64,000 nucleotides of DNA, from contig NW_001865070.1 of the NCBI RefSeq assembly GCF_000002865.3, forward strand, positions 132,012-196,011, given 5' to 3'. Shown piece by piece: positions 21,003 through 31,218 of the stretch. Source of the stretch: Monosiga brevicollis MX1 (lineage: Eukaryota; Opisthokonta; Choanoflagellata; Craspedida; Salpingoecidae). How positions within the stretch are numbered: position 1 is the stretch's first letter; each line of letters opens with the position of its first letter. The translations under genes and the position numbers were made by a program. Below the pieces are notes generated by a model that did not search any database, was not told the origin of the DNA, and worked only from the letters and a program-made list of their open reading frames with translations.

Positions 21003-23401
21003 ATGAAGCTCCTACGTCCCCTTTTCAAATGGATGTCGCGCACGACACGGTACTCACCTGTTCGCCAAGATGACGACCACCACCGCCATCCCACCACCAT
21101 CACCGTCAGCCCCACGGGGAGTGAACACGAGCTTCACGCAGGATCCAATCTGTCCTCGGTACTTTTCAACCACTCTTCGCACCGCGTCTGAATAGCGAGA
21201 TCACACCCCCCATCAAGGCAAAACCGACCAGAGCCCTGACTCACATCATTCTGCCAACGCCTCGTCTCCTTCCTCAGCGAACCGCACAGGGATTTGTCAA
21301 TTATGCCACCGCCGTCATCTTTTTGGAATTTTTCGCGTGGGGCCTTGTCACCACCATCCTCCCAGAGGTGTGATGTACCCCCCCATTCCCGCCTTGCCTC
21401 GCCACACCGCGCATTCAACATCTCACCTTTTGCAACCCAATGCAACCGCAGACCATCGAGGCTTTCTTCGGCGTTGACCGCATGTGGCTTGTTCTGGGCC
21501 TCACGCAAGGTCTCAAAGGCTTTCTATCCTTCCTGAGCGCGCCCCTGCTCGGTGCCATGTCCGACCGCTACGGCCGCAAGCTGTTTCTTCTCATCACAGT
21601 AGCCTGTACTTGCATACCCTTGCCATTCCTCCTCTTCAACAACCTGTGGTGGCATGTCATTGCCGTGGCCGTCTCTGGCGCCTTTGCCGTTACGTTCTCC
21701 ATTGTGTTTGCTTACGTCTCCGATGTCACCTCGGATGAAGAGCGCAGTGCGGCCTTTGGACAGGTGATCAACTGCCCGGTGTCTGTGCAGTCTTTATGCT
21801 TGTACCGGTGGCTCATTTGATTGCCTTTTTTTCGCACCCTCAGGTCTCAGCCACCTTCGCAGCCTCCCTCGTTGTCAGCCCAGCGCTGGGCAGCGTCATT
21901 GTTGCTTCGTACGGAAGTGGGTCTGTGTTTTTCATCAGCTCCCTGATTGCAGCTCTGGATGTTGCCTTTATTTTCTTCTTTCTCCCCGAGGTATGCTTCA
22001 AATCGGTTGCCAATACCGCCACTGCACCCCACGCCCCCATTTGCACTCGTCCAGGCCAACAACAGCCATCCGAGAGGCCCGCACAGGTTGCCCTGGGCTC
22101 ATGCCTTGATTGTTTTCCAATGCCTTCACAGAGCTTGTACATTGAGTCCGATGACGCTCCGGGCACAGGCGTAGCCACAGCTAGCAAAAGCAAGCTAAAA
22201 GACATTGATTGGACCGGCATTAACCCTCTACAGTCCATCAAGGTGCCGTGGCACAAAGCTTTTTTGTTTCGCTTGAGTTTTAATCCCTAACCTTCCCGCG
22301 CCGGGCACTGTCTGAAGCGCAACCGCGCTTATGCGAGGGTGTTTTTGCTTCGTTGTGCTCGTTAGACCATCTTCAGTAACGCAGTCATGCTGCGATGGAG
22401 CGTCATTGTTTTCTTCAGCTACCTGCCCGAGGCAGGCCAATATCAATGTATGATGCTGTACCTACAGAATACAATGCATTTTACGAAACCCGAACTTGCG
22501 GGCTACATTGCAGCGGTTGGCGTTCTTTCCATTATAGCACAAACGTAAGTGTTGTGCACTAGCCGCGTTTTCAAGCATGCTACACGAGATGGGAGCTTGC
22601 CCTCCTATTCTGCGGCTATTGGCCTCATCTGTCGCGCGGTGTCTGCCGTGTTTAGGTCGATGATGTCTTTCATGACAGAGCGGCTGCATCCCAAAACTGT
22701 CATTATGATTGGGCTGATCCTACAAGCCACTCAGCTCGGGCTCTATGGCATTTGCTCTTCAAAGTCCATGATGTTTGTTATTGGTGTCCTGGTGGCCGCC
22801 AGTTCCATCACATACCCGGCGATCAGCGCATTCTTGTCCCAGTCTGCAACGTCGGAACAGCAGGGCGCGGTTCAGGGTATGGTGACGGGCATTCGAAGTC
22901 TCTGTACTGGGTTGGGCCCCGCGCTCTTTGGCTTGCTCTTTCAAATCGCCCAGATCCCACTCAAAGACAACAGCCCCAAAACCCTGGTCGCAGTTCAAAC
23001 CAACTTTCCAGGTTTGTGCATGCTCCCGTGGACAGAGCACGACCCTGGCTCACCTTGTCGTGCGAGTGCAGTGTGGTTGGTCACTTCCCACTGTTATCAA
23101 ATCATATACCTGTGTTTCGTAGGGGCACCCTTTCTAGTTGGAACAGGCTCAGTGTTTATTGCCATCATGTTTGCAATCAATGCGCCAGGTACAGTTGGCA
23201 TCCGTGCTTGCATTGTTGCCGTTTGTATATTCTCACTTGAGCCCCTTGCCCCTTTGCTGACTTTTACTCGCAGAAAAATTTTCGCGACGCTCTGCTTCTC
23301 AGGATCCCCTCTCACCCCGCGGGCTTCGGGCGCGAGAGCTATTGGAGGGCACCGCCACTGAACAGCCTCCTGCCGATGTAATCCTTGAGACTCGAGCCTA
23401 A
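21003..23401 (+). CDS. MFSD14: MFS transporter of the MFSD14/HIAT1 family
   Basis: Nine exons: 21003-21158, 21278 or 21290-21367, 21452-21763, 21844-21990, 22132-22242, 22366-22544, 22656-23011, 23123-23188 and 23274-23401, for about 510 residues. The MFS signature between helices 2 and 3 reads GAMSDRYGRK. FAVTFSIVFAYVSDVTSDEE, SATFAASLVVSPALGS, SYLPEAGQYQ and QGAVQGMVTGIRSLCTGLGP match vertebrate MFSD14A/B nearly word for word. Twelve hydrophobic segments are expected. The N-terminal cytosolic tail is basic and His-rich and the C-terminal tail polar. In animals these proteins sit in endomembranes and their substrate is unsettled. The first exon (MKLLRPLFKWMSRTTRYSPV) rests on frame and splice signals only. 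Confidence 0.92.
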
Positions 23402-23941
23402 GGCTAGAGACTGATCACGACCATTGTAATCGAGAGAAAAACCGAAAGAGAGCAGACTGGTTTGCGACTGCATGACGCTGTGCGCCGCCCCCGACAGCTT
23501 GACACAACCCAGCAACTCGGCTACTGCGACAGTGAGTGCGTCCAAGAACGAGTCCATTCATGGTCGAGTTGAACGTTTTGCATCAATTGTGTCCACTGAG
23601 CAACGTTAAGAAGAAAATTCAATAAAAGTGTGTTCTCGGAGGAAGCAGGAGCCGAGAAACAAGCCACCAAGGAGGAGGTGGGGTGGGGGCAAGGGATTCC
23701 GCCTTTAGTTTTCATAGTTTACGGCAAAGAGGACCTCACCGCAAACCCGCCCAGCCATTAAAGCCTGCACACGTTCCACTTGCGGTTTCTACACACCAAG
23801 CCCACGTGTAAGTGGCTTCGAAACCAATCAAAAGCGACAAGGTTGCCCGCGTTGCACACATACCAGTTCCAAAGGCACCTGGCCCGTTAGCATGAGGCGC
23901 TTGGACTCACGTCGACCTATAGACGAATACAGCCACCACCA
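23402..23941. other. Convergent spacer, no gene seen
   Basis: This is the 3' flank of MFSD14 (+) and of the thioredoxin-fold gene (-). I see only short overlapping frames. Confidence 0.4.
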
Positions 23942-26649
23942 TTACAACCAACCCTCATCAAGCCTGGCCTCGAGCCAGCCACGTGCAGAAGGTGCCAGGA
24001 CAGCCAATGAGGTCAGCAGACCTGCCGAGCTGATCTTGATGACGCGCTCGTAGGAACAGTTGAGGCCGTGCAGACCAATGCCATGCATGCTTGACATCCA
24101 GCGCTGCAGCGAGTAAAGCATCATGGGCGTGAGCATTGTCGGGGGGTGGCGCTGATGGTTGAATCGATCACAGCGCGAGTCGAGGTGTTGTTACGTACAG
24201 CGATGCTGTCACACAGTTCCATGATGGCATCCTCATCCAGCGAGGCCAAGTCAGGAACGCCTAGCGACCAGGCACCAAGCATTGTACACATGAGTGCGAA
24301 TCATGCGTTGCATCGATGCCGTTGTCGAGGAGGTGACAACAAGAATGGTCAAGGTCTTACCAGGTTTGGGACCAATGGTATGAGGGGTTCGAGTCTCAAG
24401 CTGAAAGAAGAAGTCCGCACAAACAAGGTAAGGGTCCAGTACAAGCCAAAAATTCAAACCCCCCCCGCCAAAAAAAAGAAAAACCCCAAGAAGAAGAAGA
24501 AAAAAAAAAAAAAGAATACCCAAACCAAATCAAAATACTCAAGTAACAAACAAACAAACAAACCAACAACCAAAACGTCAGAGCATGGCCCTGGCTTGTT
24601 CGTATGCTCAAAGCATCTTTGAAGCTAGGGGGCAAACCTGAATAGCTCCGCCGTCCAGAAGGTTGTTGATGGATGTAATCAGATTGATATCATCGCGATG
24701 GCCTCGCCATTTGATGGTACCGTTGTGAATGACCACTGCCATGGGTACGGCTGTGCGGTTTCGACGCAGGGTGAGTCGAAGCAGTGACGGCGCGGGTGAC
24801 GCACACGAAAAAGGGCAAGCGTACTCACAGTCAATCATGTAGGTACGAGCATTCTCCTCGGCGTTGACGTGCAGAGGCATGATGACTTCTGAGCTGACCT
24901 GGACACCAGAAAAGAAGAAAGGATCAAGCACGGACATAACGCGGACGTGAGCGGTCAGAAAGAATACTCAAACCACGCTTTAGCATCGATCTATCTGTCC
25001 ACCAAAGGCGATCGTCCAAACAGAAATGCGATGCAAACGACCATGCCATAATTTGCACAGCGCTGTAGACACCGCAGCATACCTGAAGTTGCAAAAAGGC
25101 CGATTGGGCAGAAGCAAAATCATCATCCAAATTGCAGGCCAGGACGGTGACGCGGTCGCCCCATTCAGCTTGACGATGCTGCACGGCGGCAGCATCTTGC
25201 TGGACCATCTGCAAGCTGGGCGGCGCAAACGCAGCCCAGTACTCCAGCACAACCACCTAGCACACCGGGACCGGAAAAGGGCAAGCACATATTGAGATGG
25301 CAACGACAGTGGTCGGGTGCGCGAAGTGAGCGAAGAATGGAGGCAAGACAGGAGGACAGGGGAGATGGGTTAACCTGGTGGTTGGCGATAATGTCAGCCA
25401 CGTCGAGTTGGCGGTTGCTGATCAGGTGCTTGCCATATGGAGCAACAGCCTTGTCACCCACAGAGGGGGCAATGTTCAGATTGACCAGCACGTTGTCCTG
25501 GTTTTATGGTGCCCGCACAAGGAGCGGCAGGAGTGGCAGATATGGATGAGATACTTTGAAATGACGAGTCTGGGTGCAACGGGGGCTGGTTGGTTGGGTG
25601 CGACGCAGGCGACGGACATGTTTGGAAAGAGCGCCGACAACGGCTTCAGCCTGACGCGGATATTGCGGGGATACGGTGCCAGATACAAAGACAATGGCAT
25701 CTTGTTCCACGCTGCGGCGCGTTGAGCAAGCATTGAGCAAGGGTTCACGGGTGAGGCAGCGATGGGTGGGGCAAGGAGCGTCATCACATCCGACACGCGG
25801 CTGGATGCACTTAAACGTACTCGTCGCTGCCGGCCGTAAAAGTGATGCTTTCAGATGCCGTGGCCAGTACGCTGGGCAAGTGCAACTCCTGCCGTATTCC
25901 AATTCAGAACAATGCACGGAAGCATGAGGGAAAGGGAGAGGGCAAGAAAAGTTGAACTGGCCTCGCATAGGCTGGGACAAAGCACACACCTGAAACATGT
26001 TCTCAAGGCTCAGGAGGAGACCCTCATCAAGCTATTGGATGGGAATCAAGACATGAAGGACGTCATGAGTCGTTGGATCAGCAGCAAGACATGGATGACA
26101 ATGGTCTTCCACACTGGGCCTCGATGCAGCGAGGCGGCAGGAGAGGGCCAGGTACAATGCCCGTCTGTGCGCCGAGTCAAGACGCACCGCTTCGACATCC
26201 TCCCACTCTTCGTCACCATCGCTGTTGTTGAGGACATCATCCTCGTGGGATGCAGACGAGTCGTAGTGATCGCGAGTATCATCCATGGTGTGCGTTGCGG
26301 GAGAAGTTGAGGGTTGCGGGGCGGCAGCAGCAGCAGCAGCTACCAGGGCACGATGTGTGGGGGATTGAGAAGCGGGGCGCGGGGTGGGGGCCACAATCAC
26401 AGGCTGAGGTCGTGAAGCTGCCTGGGATTGCTGTTGCTGAGGCTGAACTGGGGCTGGGGCTGCAGCAGAAGCCGACGTGGAAGGGGCTGAGGCAAGGGGG
26501 GCCGAGGTAGCCGATCGAGGAGCAAGCCAAGTCCGGTAGGCTGCAACGCCAACACCAAGACCCAGACCGACGGCCACGAGTTGCCAGACACGCTCGCGCG
26601 ACAACCAGCTTGTCGCGTCAAGGCCTTCCGAATGCACTGGGACTGCCAT
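23942..26649 (-). CDS. Membrane-anchored thioredoxin-fold protein, function unknown
   Basis: A multi-exon gene. The N-terminal exon (from ATG 26649 down to about 26040) has one hydrophobic helix (LVAVGLGLGVGVAAY, about residues 21-37), a long Ala/Pro/Ser/Gln linker and an acidic patch (NNSDGDEEWEDVEAV). Later exons give SESITFTAGSDEY (about 25810-25860), VEQDAIVFVSGTVSPQYP (about 25660-25725), then a thioredoxin-like segment (VVVLEYWAAFAPPSLQMVQQ, about 25200-25256, and RVTVLACNLDDDFASAQSAF). AVVIHNGTIKWRGHRDDINL (about 24670-24750) matches the last strand and helix of TlpA-like folds. The C-terminal exon is 23942-24148. The place of the redox CxxC motif is taken by AAFAPP, so thiol-disulfide exchange is unlikely. 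Exon joins are only partly resolved and no orthologue is named. Confidence 0.6.
24440..24575. repeat. A-rich/AAG and CAAA simple repeats in an intron
   Basis: AAGAAGAAG and poly-A runs followed by AAACAAACAAACAAAC, inside the probable intron between the last two exons of the thioredoxin-fold gene. Confidence 0.7.
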
Positions 26650-26918
26650 TGGAGGCAGGCCTCTACTCACTCACGCCGATGGAAAATCAAGGCTCACTCA
26701 CGCCCTAAAGAGATGAGCCGGTCCAGGAAGGAGTGAGCCAGGAGGCGCCGAGCGAGTTCAAAGACAAACCAGCCGGGCAAGAAAAGCACCTGAGCACTGA
26801 CCAGATAAGGCTTAAAAAGCCAGGATGTAGCAGTAGTAAGCAGCAGCAGCAGCAGTTAGCAGCAGCAGCAGGGGAACTGGACGCGCTGCCCTTTTTTAAA
26901 CCAAAAAAAATGCTAAAA

Positions 26919-26957
<39 letters not shown>

Positions 26958-27024
26958 ACGTTGAGCTGATGACAAAACTTCGAAGAACATGGTCGAAATA
27001 ATTTCAGAATGGTTGAAATCGTTT

Positions 27025-27055
<31 letters not shown>

Positions 27056-27299
27056 AAAAAAAAGAAAGAAAGAGCAAAGACACAAAGGAAAAGCATAACT
27101 ACCACATGTGAGAGAGAGATTTAGAGAGTTTTAGAGCGAGAGGGTTTTAGAGAGATTTGGCGGCTTCTTTTTCCTCTGCCTGAGCGTTGGTAGCTAGAGG
27201 GAGGAGGAGGAGGGAAGGGGGGCGTTCTTGATTGGAGCTTGGCTTGGCGTTGTGACTTTTGCTAGGTAGCAGTGTGCTGTTGGCTGCAGTTGTACAGCC
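26650..27299. other. Divergent promoter region with GA and GCA repeats
   Basis: It separates the thioredoxin-fold gene (-) from RNMT (+). It holds CAG triplets (26836-26872), two GA runs (about 26921-26954 and 27032-27054), and several TTTAGAG/TTTTAGAG units (27119-27160). Confidence 0.6.
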
Positions 27300-29147
27300 A
27301 TGGATGCCAAGAGCCACTACGTGCACCAGGTGCGTCGTGTGATGTGCGGCAGCCTCGTCTCGTGGGCAAGTTTCTCACCTGTGTCTGTGGTGTTGTGATG
27401 GCGGGGGGAGCAGGCCCATCATGGTCGCACGTATCAAGAGGCCCACAAATCCCGGCAGGAAGCTGTCACAAAGCCGCTGCGTGAATATCACAATGATGTC
27501 AAGAATCGCTTGATCCATCGCTTCTCGCGGGAGGTGGAGGATCACCTTGATCTCGCCTGTGGCCGGTACGTGGTCGCACAGGACCCCGCCTGCTGACGCA
27601 GCCTGCGAGCCCAAAGGCTACAACTGTTGACCATCAGTCAAATTTTTTGAAATGGCAGAGGTGGTGACGCCTGGAAATGGGTGGGCGCTCGAATCCACCA
27701 TGTGCTTGGTGTTGACATTGCCCCCTCTCTACTGGATGATGCCCGCGAGCGCATCGACATTGTACGTACACTTGCCGGTGCAGTTCTCGACAGGGCTTGG
27801 TCTTGGTATCTTCATGCACCGCTTTTGTCCGTTTGCCCACATCGCATTTGCCTTTTGGGCGCCGCAGATTCGCCAAAAAAAGCCAGATCATGACTTGACT
27901 GCCGAGTTCATGGAGTCGGATGGTGCGCAAACTCAATCTGACGTCGCTCCCTGTGCTTGCGTGCTGCCTATGACTAACCGTGCTCTTCCGTTTCCCCAAT
28001 GTAGCGCTCGGCAAGCACGACATTGAATGGGGCCAAACCTTTGATACGGTCTCCTGCATGTTTGCCGGTGCGACCCCAACTGCTGCGCCTTGCGTAATCA
28101 AAGCACATCGAGTCACATTGATGCTGCCTCTTCTCATCCGCCTCCTTTGCTTCTCAACAGCACATTATCTCTTCGAGTCAAAAGAATCAGCCAATCAGTT
28201 TTTTGAGAACGCGGCCGCTGCGCTCAAGGAAGGGGGTTATTTCTATGGCACAACCATTTGTGCGAAGCGCGTATTGGCATTGTTGGGCAAAGAGGTGCGT
28301 GCGTAACTGCTGCAGACCAACTCGGCTTTGGCCGACATGACACGCAAGCCAGGCCATCGTGTGGTCGATGCGTGATGCTCACATTCTTGTGGACTGCGTA
28401 GAAGGAATACCGCAACAGCGTGCTACTCATCAAGGCGCTATGGGACCAGCCGTCAAAGTTTGGATCTGGCTATACCTTTGCTCTCGCCAATACGGTAGGT
28501 GGTCTTTGCCCCTTTTTTTCAATTTTTTTTTACAGTTTTACTCCCTCCTTTTTCTCTTTCGCGCAAGCAAGTGAGCCTCATATCCCACCCGAGGGAATCG
28601 ATCACGTCAGTCTCTCATGTTATCCTGTTTACTTTATGTCTACAACAGGTAACAAACCATAGTGACGAGGCGGATGACGTGGAGGGCGGCGCGACCGAGT
28701 ATCTGACCTTCTTCAGCGTGTTCACCAAGCTGGCGGAGCGCCACGGCCTGTATCCCGTGAGGGACCTGAACTGGTCCTTTGGTCGCAATAAGCGATCGAG
28801 GCGCGACACTCTGTTTGAGCGCGAGCCCGCTGATCATCAGGAGGCCTTTCGCTACTTTCAGCCTCAATTTTGTGCACACCCAAACTCACAGGAACAAGGC
28901 GATGCAGCAGAGGCTGACAACGGCCTTCTCTCCGACCTGGAAAAGGCCAGCCGCTTGTACGCTGCCTTTGTTTTCCAAAAGGTATGGTTTGTCGCTGTCA
29001 TCTTCTCCTCATCCAATTGCTTGCAAACGGAGGGTGCTGTTTCTTCTCACGTAACAAGTCCGAAATGTGTAGGACACGTCACGCATGAAGCGGTCGGCCA
29101 GCGATGACGGGCAACCTGTAGCCCAACGGGCCAAGCTTAACGCTTAG
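27300..29147 (+). CDS. RNMT: mRNA cap guanine-N7 methyltransferase
   Basis: Transfers methyl from S-adenosylmethionine to N7 of the cap guanosine in the nucleus. The first exon is only ten codons (27300-27329, MDAKSHYVHQ). Then come 27414-27565, 27659-27761, about 27867-27923 and further exons to a TAG at 29145-29147. The SAM-binding motif I is spread over an exon join: LDLACGR plus GGDAWKW, then VLGVDIAPSLLDDARER. Later blocks fit the family: DTVSCMFA-HYLFESKESANQ, LKEGGYFYGTT (cap-binding loop), FGSGYTFAL, EYLTFFSVFTKLAERHGLYP, and the closing SRLYAAFVFQK. The tail (MKRSASDDGQPVAQRAKL) resembles a bipartite nuclear signal. It lacks the long regulatory N-terminal extension of vertebrate RNMT. 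Confidence 0.93.
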
Positions 29148-30016
29148 CCACTCAGCATGCGACGTGAATTTGAGCTCATTCATCTGTAGCCATATCAACT
29201 TGACCGAAACCAAAAGTGCCATCCACTTCGAGTGTTGAATAGTATTCATTTCCTCAGCTGGATCTGATTGGCAAATTGACGCTTAGTTGCAGCCGATGAT
29301 AAGTGCTTTGATGGGCTTTAATTGGGTCCTTACGCGCCAGAGCCAACACCTCCCATTGCGAGCAGAGACCAAGGTGAAGAGTTGCAGTTTTTTTGGCACA
29401 AGCCAACGCAATGGGTTGCGCAGCAGGCTTGATGATTTTGGGTTCAAGCCAGGACAGTGAGCAACTGGCCCAATTCATACTCCAGTCCAACATAGAGAGA
29501 GAGGGAGTATGAGTTTGAGTTTGATAAAATTTGAGAGGCGCTGGTGGGGCGAATCGGTCAGCTGCCTCCTGGCTGAGGGTCGCCTAGCTGACCTGCTGCT
29601 TGCTCTGGCATGGGGTGACGGTGGGGTTGGTGGAAGTTGATGGTTCTTCTGTTTTGTAAACGGATGTGACGGGTAATTTGTTCATCAACGCATCGCTGCG
29701 AGCAGGCACACGCGTTTTTCTAGACGAGAGAGTTTGAGAGAGCGAGCATGCCGCTTGCTACTTTTTCGGTCAGGAAAAAGGATATAACTCACGTTCAATT
29801 GCGAAATACAAAAGGCCCAACGATATAAAATGACCAGATAGCACACAACGGATACTCTTTGCCTTGTGGCGAAAAGAGACAAAACCAGCGACAGCTACTC
29901 GCCAGAAGCAAGAAAAGCAAACAAAAACAAAATAACAGCACCAACCAACCGCTTACATGGGTTGAATGTGACGGACAGGGACTGAAGGCCGCAGAGCGTG
30001 GGGTAGATTACGCGGC
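29148..30016. other. Intergenic region, nothing recognisable
   Basis: No frame on either strand has a recognisable domain or consistent splice pattern. AT content rises after 29740. Confidence 0.4.
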
Positions 30017-30116
30017 CTACCAGTCCATGCCGCCCTTGGTCACAGACTCATAGGTGGGGCTGTTTTCCGAGTAAAACTGAGAGTACCAGCGGCGGTGCTT
30101 GGCGATGAGAGCATCT
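30017..30116 (-). CDS. C-terminal fragment of an unidentified gene, cut by the assembly gap
   Basis: The minus strand from the gap edge to a stop at 30017 encodes DALIAKHRRWYSQFYSENS followed by PTYESVTKGGMDW. The tyrosine- and tryptophan-rich end looks like real protein. I cannot name the family. Its 5' part lies in or beyond the run of N. Confidence 0.4.
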
Positions 30117-30200
30117 NNNNNNNNNNNNNNNNNNNNNNNNNNNNNNNNNNNNNNNNNNNNNNNNNNNNNNNNNNNNNNNNNNNNNNNNNNNNNNNNNNNN
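30117..30200. other. Assembly gap (84 N)
   Basis: A run of N. The apparently different genes on its two sides suggest the true gap may be longer than 84 bases. Confidence 0.99.
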
Positions 30201-30784
30201 GCTGCCTCGACGAGCTGGACCAGCAGCGCGTCGTTGTCGCTGACCTCAATGCCCGCCTCGAACAGATGCGCGCTTCTCGCGACCGCATGCGCCAAGCTCA
30301 AGCCACCGAGCGGGCTCAAGCCGCGTATGTTGTCCGTCCATGTATTCACTTCACAACCTTGCTCTCCCACACCAAACACCCACGGCCAGGCCGTCCCACG
30401 CCTGCATTTCCTCTGATTTTTTGCCGTCTCGGCCATTCTGCGCAGGGCCAAGCTGGCACTCCTCAAGGAGAGCATCGGTGCCGATCCAATCGGCTCGCAA
30501 CGGGACCAACCGCGCAATGCTGGTAATTCATGCCCCTACTCGTCAACTATCTGCCAGCTCTTGACCCAAACCGTGCCGCATCTTCTTGCTCCTCACTAGC
30601 CTGCTGCTCCTCTTCATCCGATGCCCCTCAAGGCGGCGTGCCACCCCAAGTGGCCGTCATTGACGCCGTCGGAACATATCGCCATTACAAGGCCAAAGCC
30701 GAATGGGCACCCCATGAAAAGTGCAACGCCTACTGGGACTGCATGCAAGCCGGTGCACCATCGTCACTCCAGCAATCTGCCTAG
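30201..30784 (+). CDS. Coiled-coil protein, 5' end missing in the gap
   Basis: From the gap edge an exon reads CLDELDQQRVVVADLNARLE and continues as a charged helix up to a donor at about 30327. A second exon (about 30446-30521) encodes AKLALLKESIGADPIGSQRD. A third ends with PQVAVIDAVGTYRHYKAKAE, then WAPHEKCNAYWDCMQAG and a stop at 30782-30784. The protein looks alpha-helical with a heptad pattern. I do not recognise the family, and the start is not in the assembled sequence. Confidence 0.5.
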
Positions 30785-31218
30785 GCTTCTCCGTTGTACC
30801 TGCCCCACCATTGCCCCCTTCGCTTCCGCCCCACCGCCGCGCGGTGCCCATCCCTTGCGTTCTCTGGCTCGTTGCTAGGTGCTCTTTTCTTTTTTTTTTT
30901 TCCTCTTCTTCAACTGCATGTTTTTGCTTTGTGTGCCCGACTCCTGTCCGCGCTCCCCCTATCTGTCTCGCGGTGTACCCAGCGTGTCGATGCGAGTTGT
31001 GTCCTGCCCTCGATCTCAAGCCTGTTGGTCGGCGGTCTGCCATTTTTGCGTGTTATTCTGTTTTGTCCTCTCCTCAGTCGCTTGCCTCTAGCTCTTGTCC
31101 TTGCTCGCGAGCGGCGCCCGTCCCAAGAAACGATCAAAAGTATCATCATTAGCTGGCTAAATTGTTGTTCAACTATTCTTCTGTGTTGTACGCGGGTTCG
31201 CCCCGCTTGAGGCCGGTC
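30785..31218. other. Convergent T-rich spacer
   Basis: Pyrimidine-rich sequence between the coiled-coil gene (+) and the fusion esterase gene (-). It is likely untranslated 3' sequence and no gene is supported. Confidence 0.4.

Noticed and set aside
29254-29493. 79-codon minus-strand frame with an ATG
   Set aside because: No recognisable motif and no splice context; kept as intergenic.
30017-30517. One minus-strand frame running through the gap
   Set aside because: Frame continuity across N is meaningless, and the right half is antisense to the better supported coiled-coil exon.
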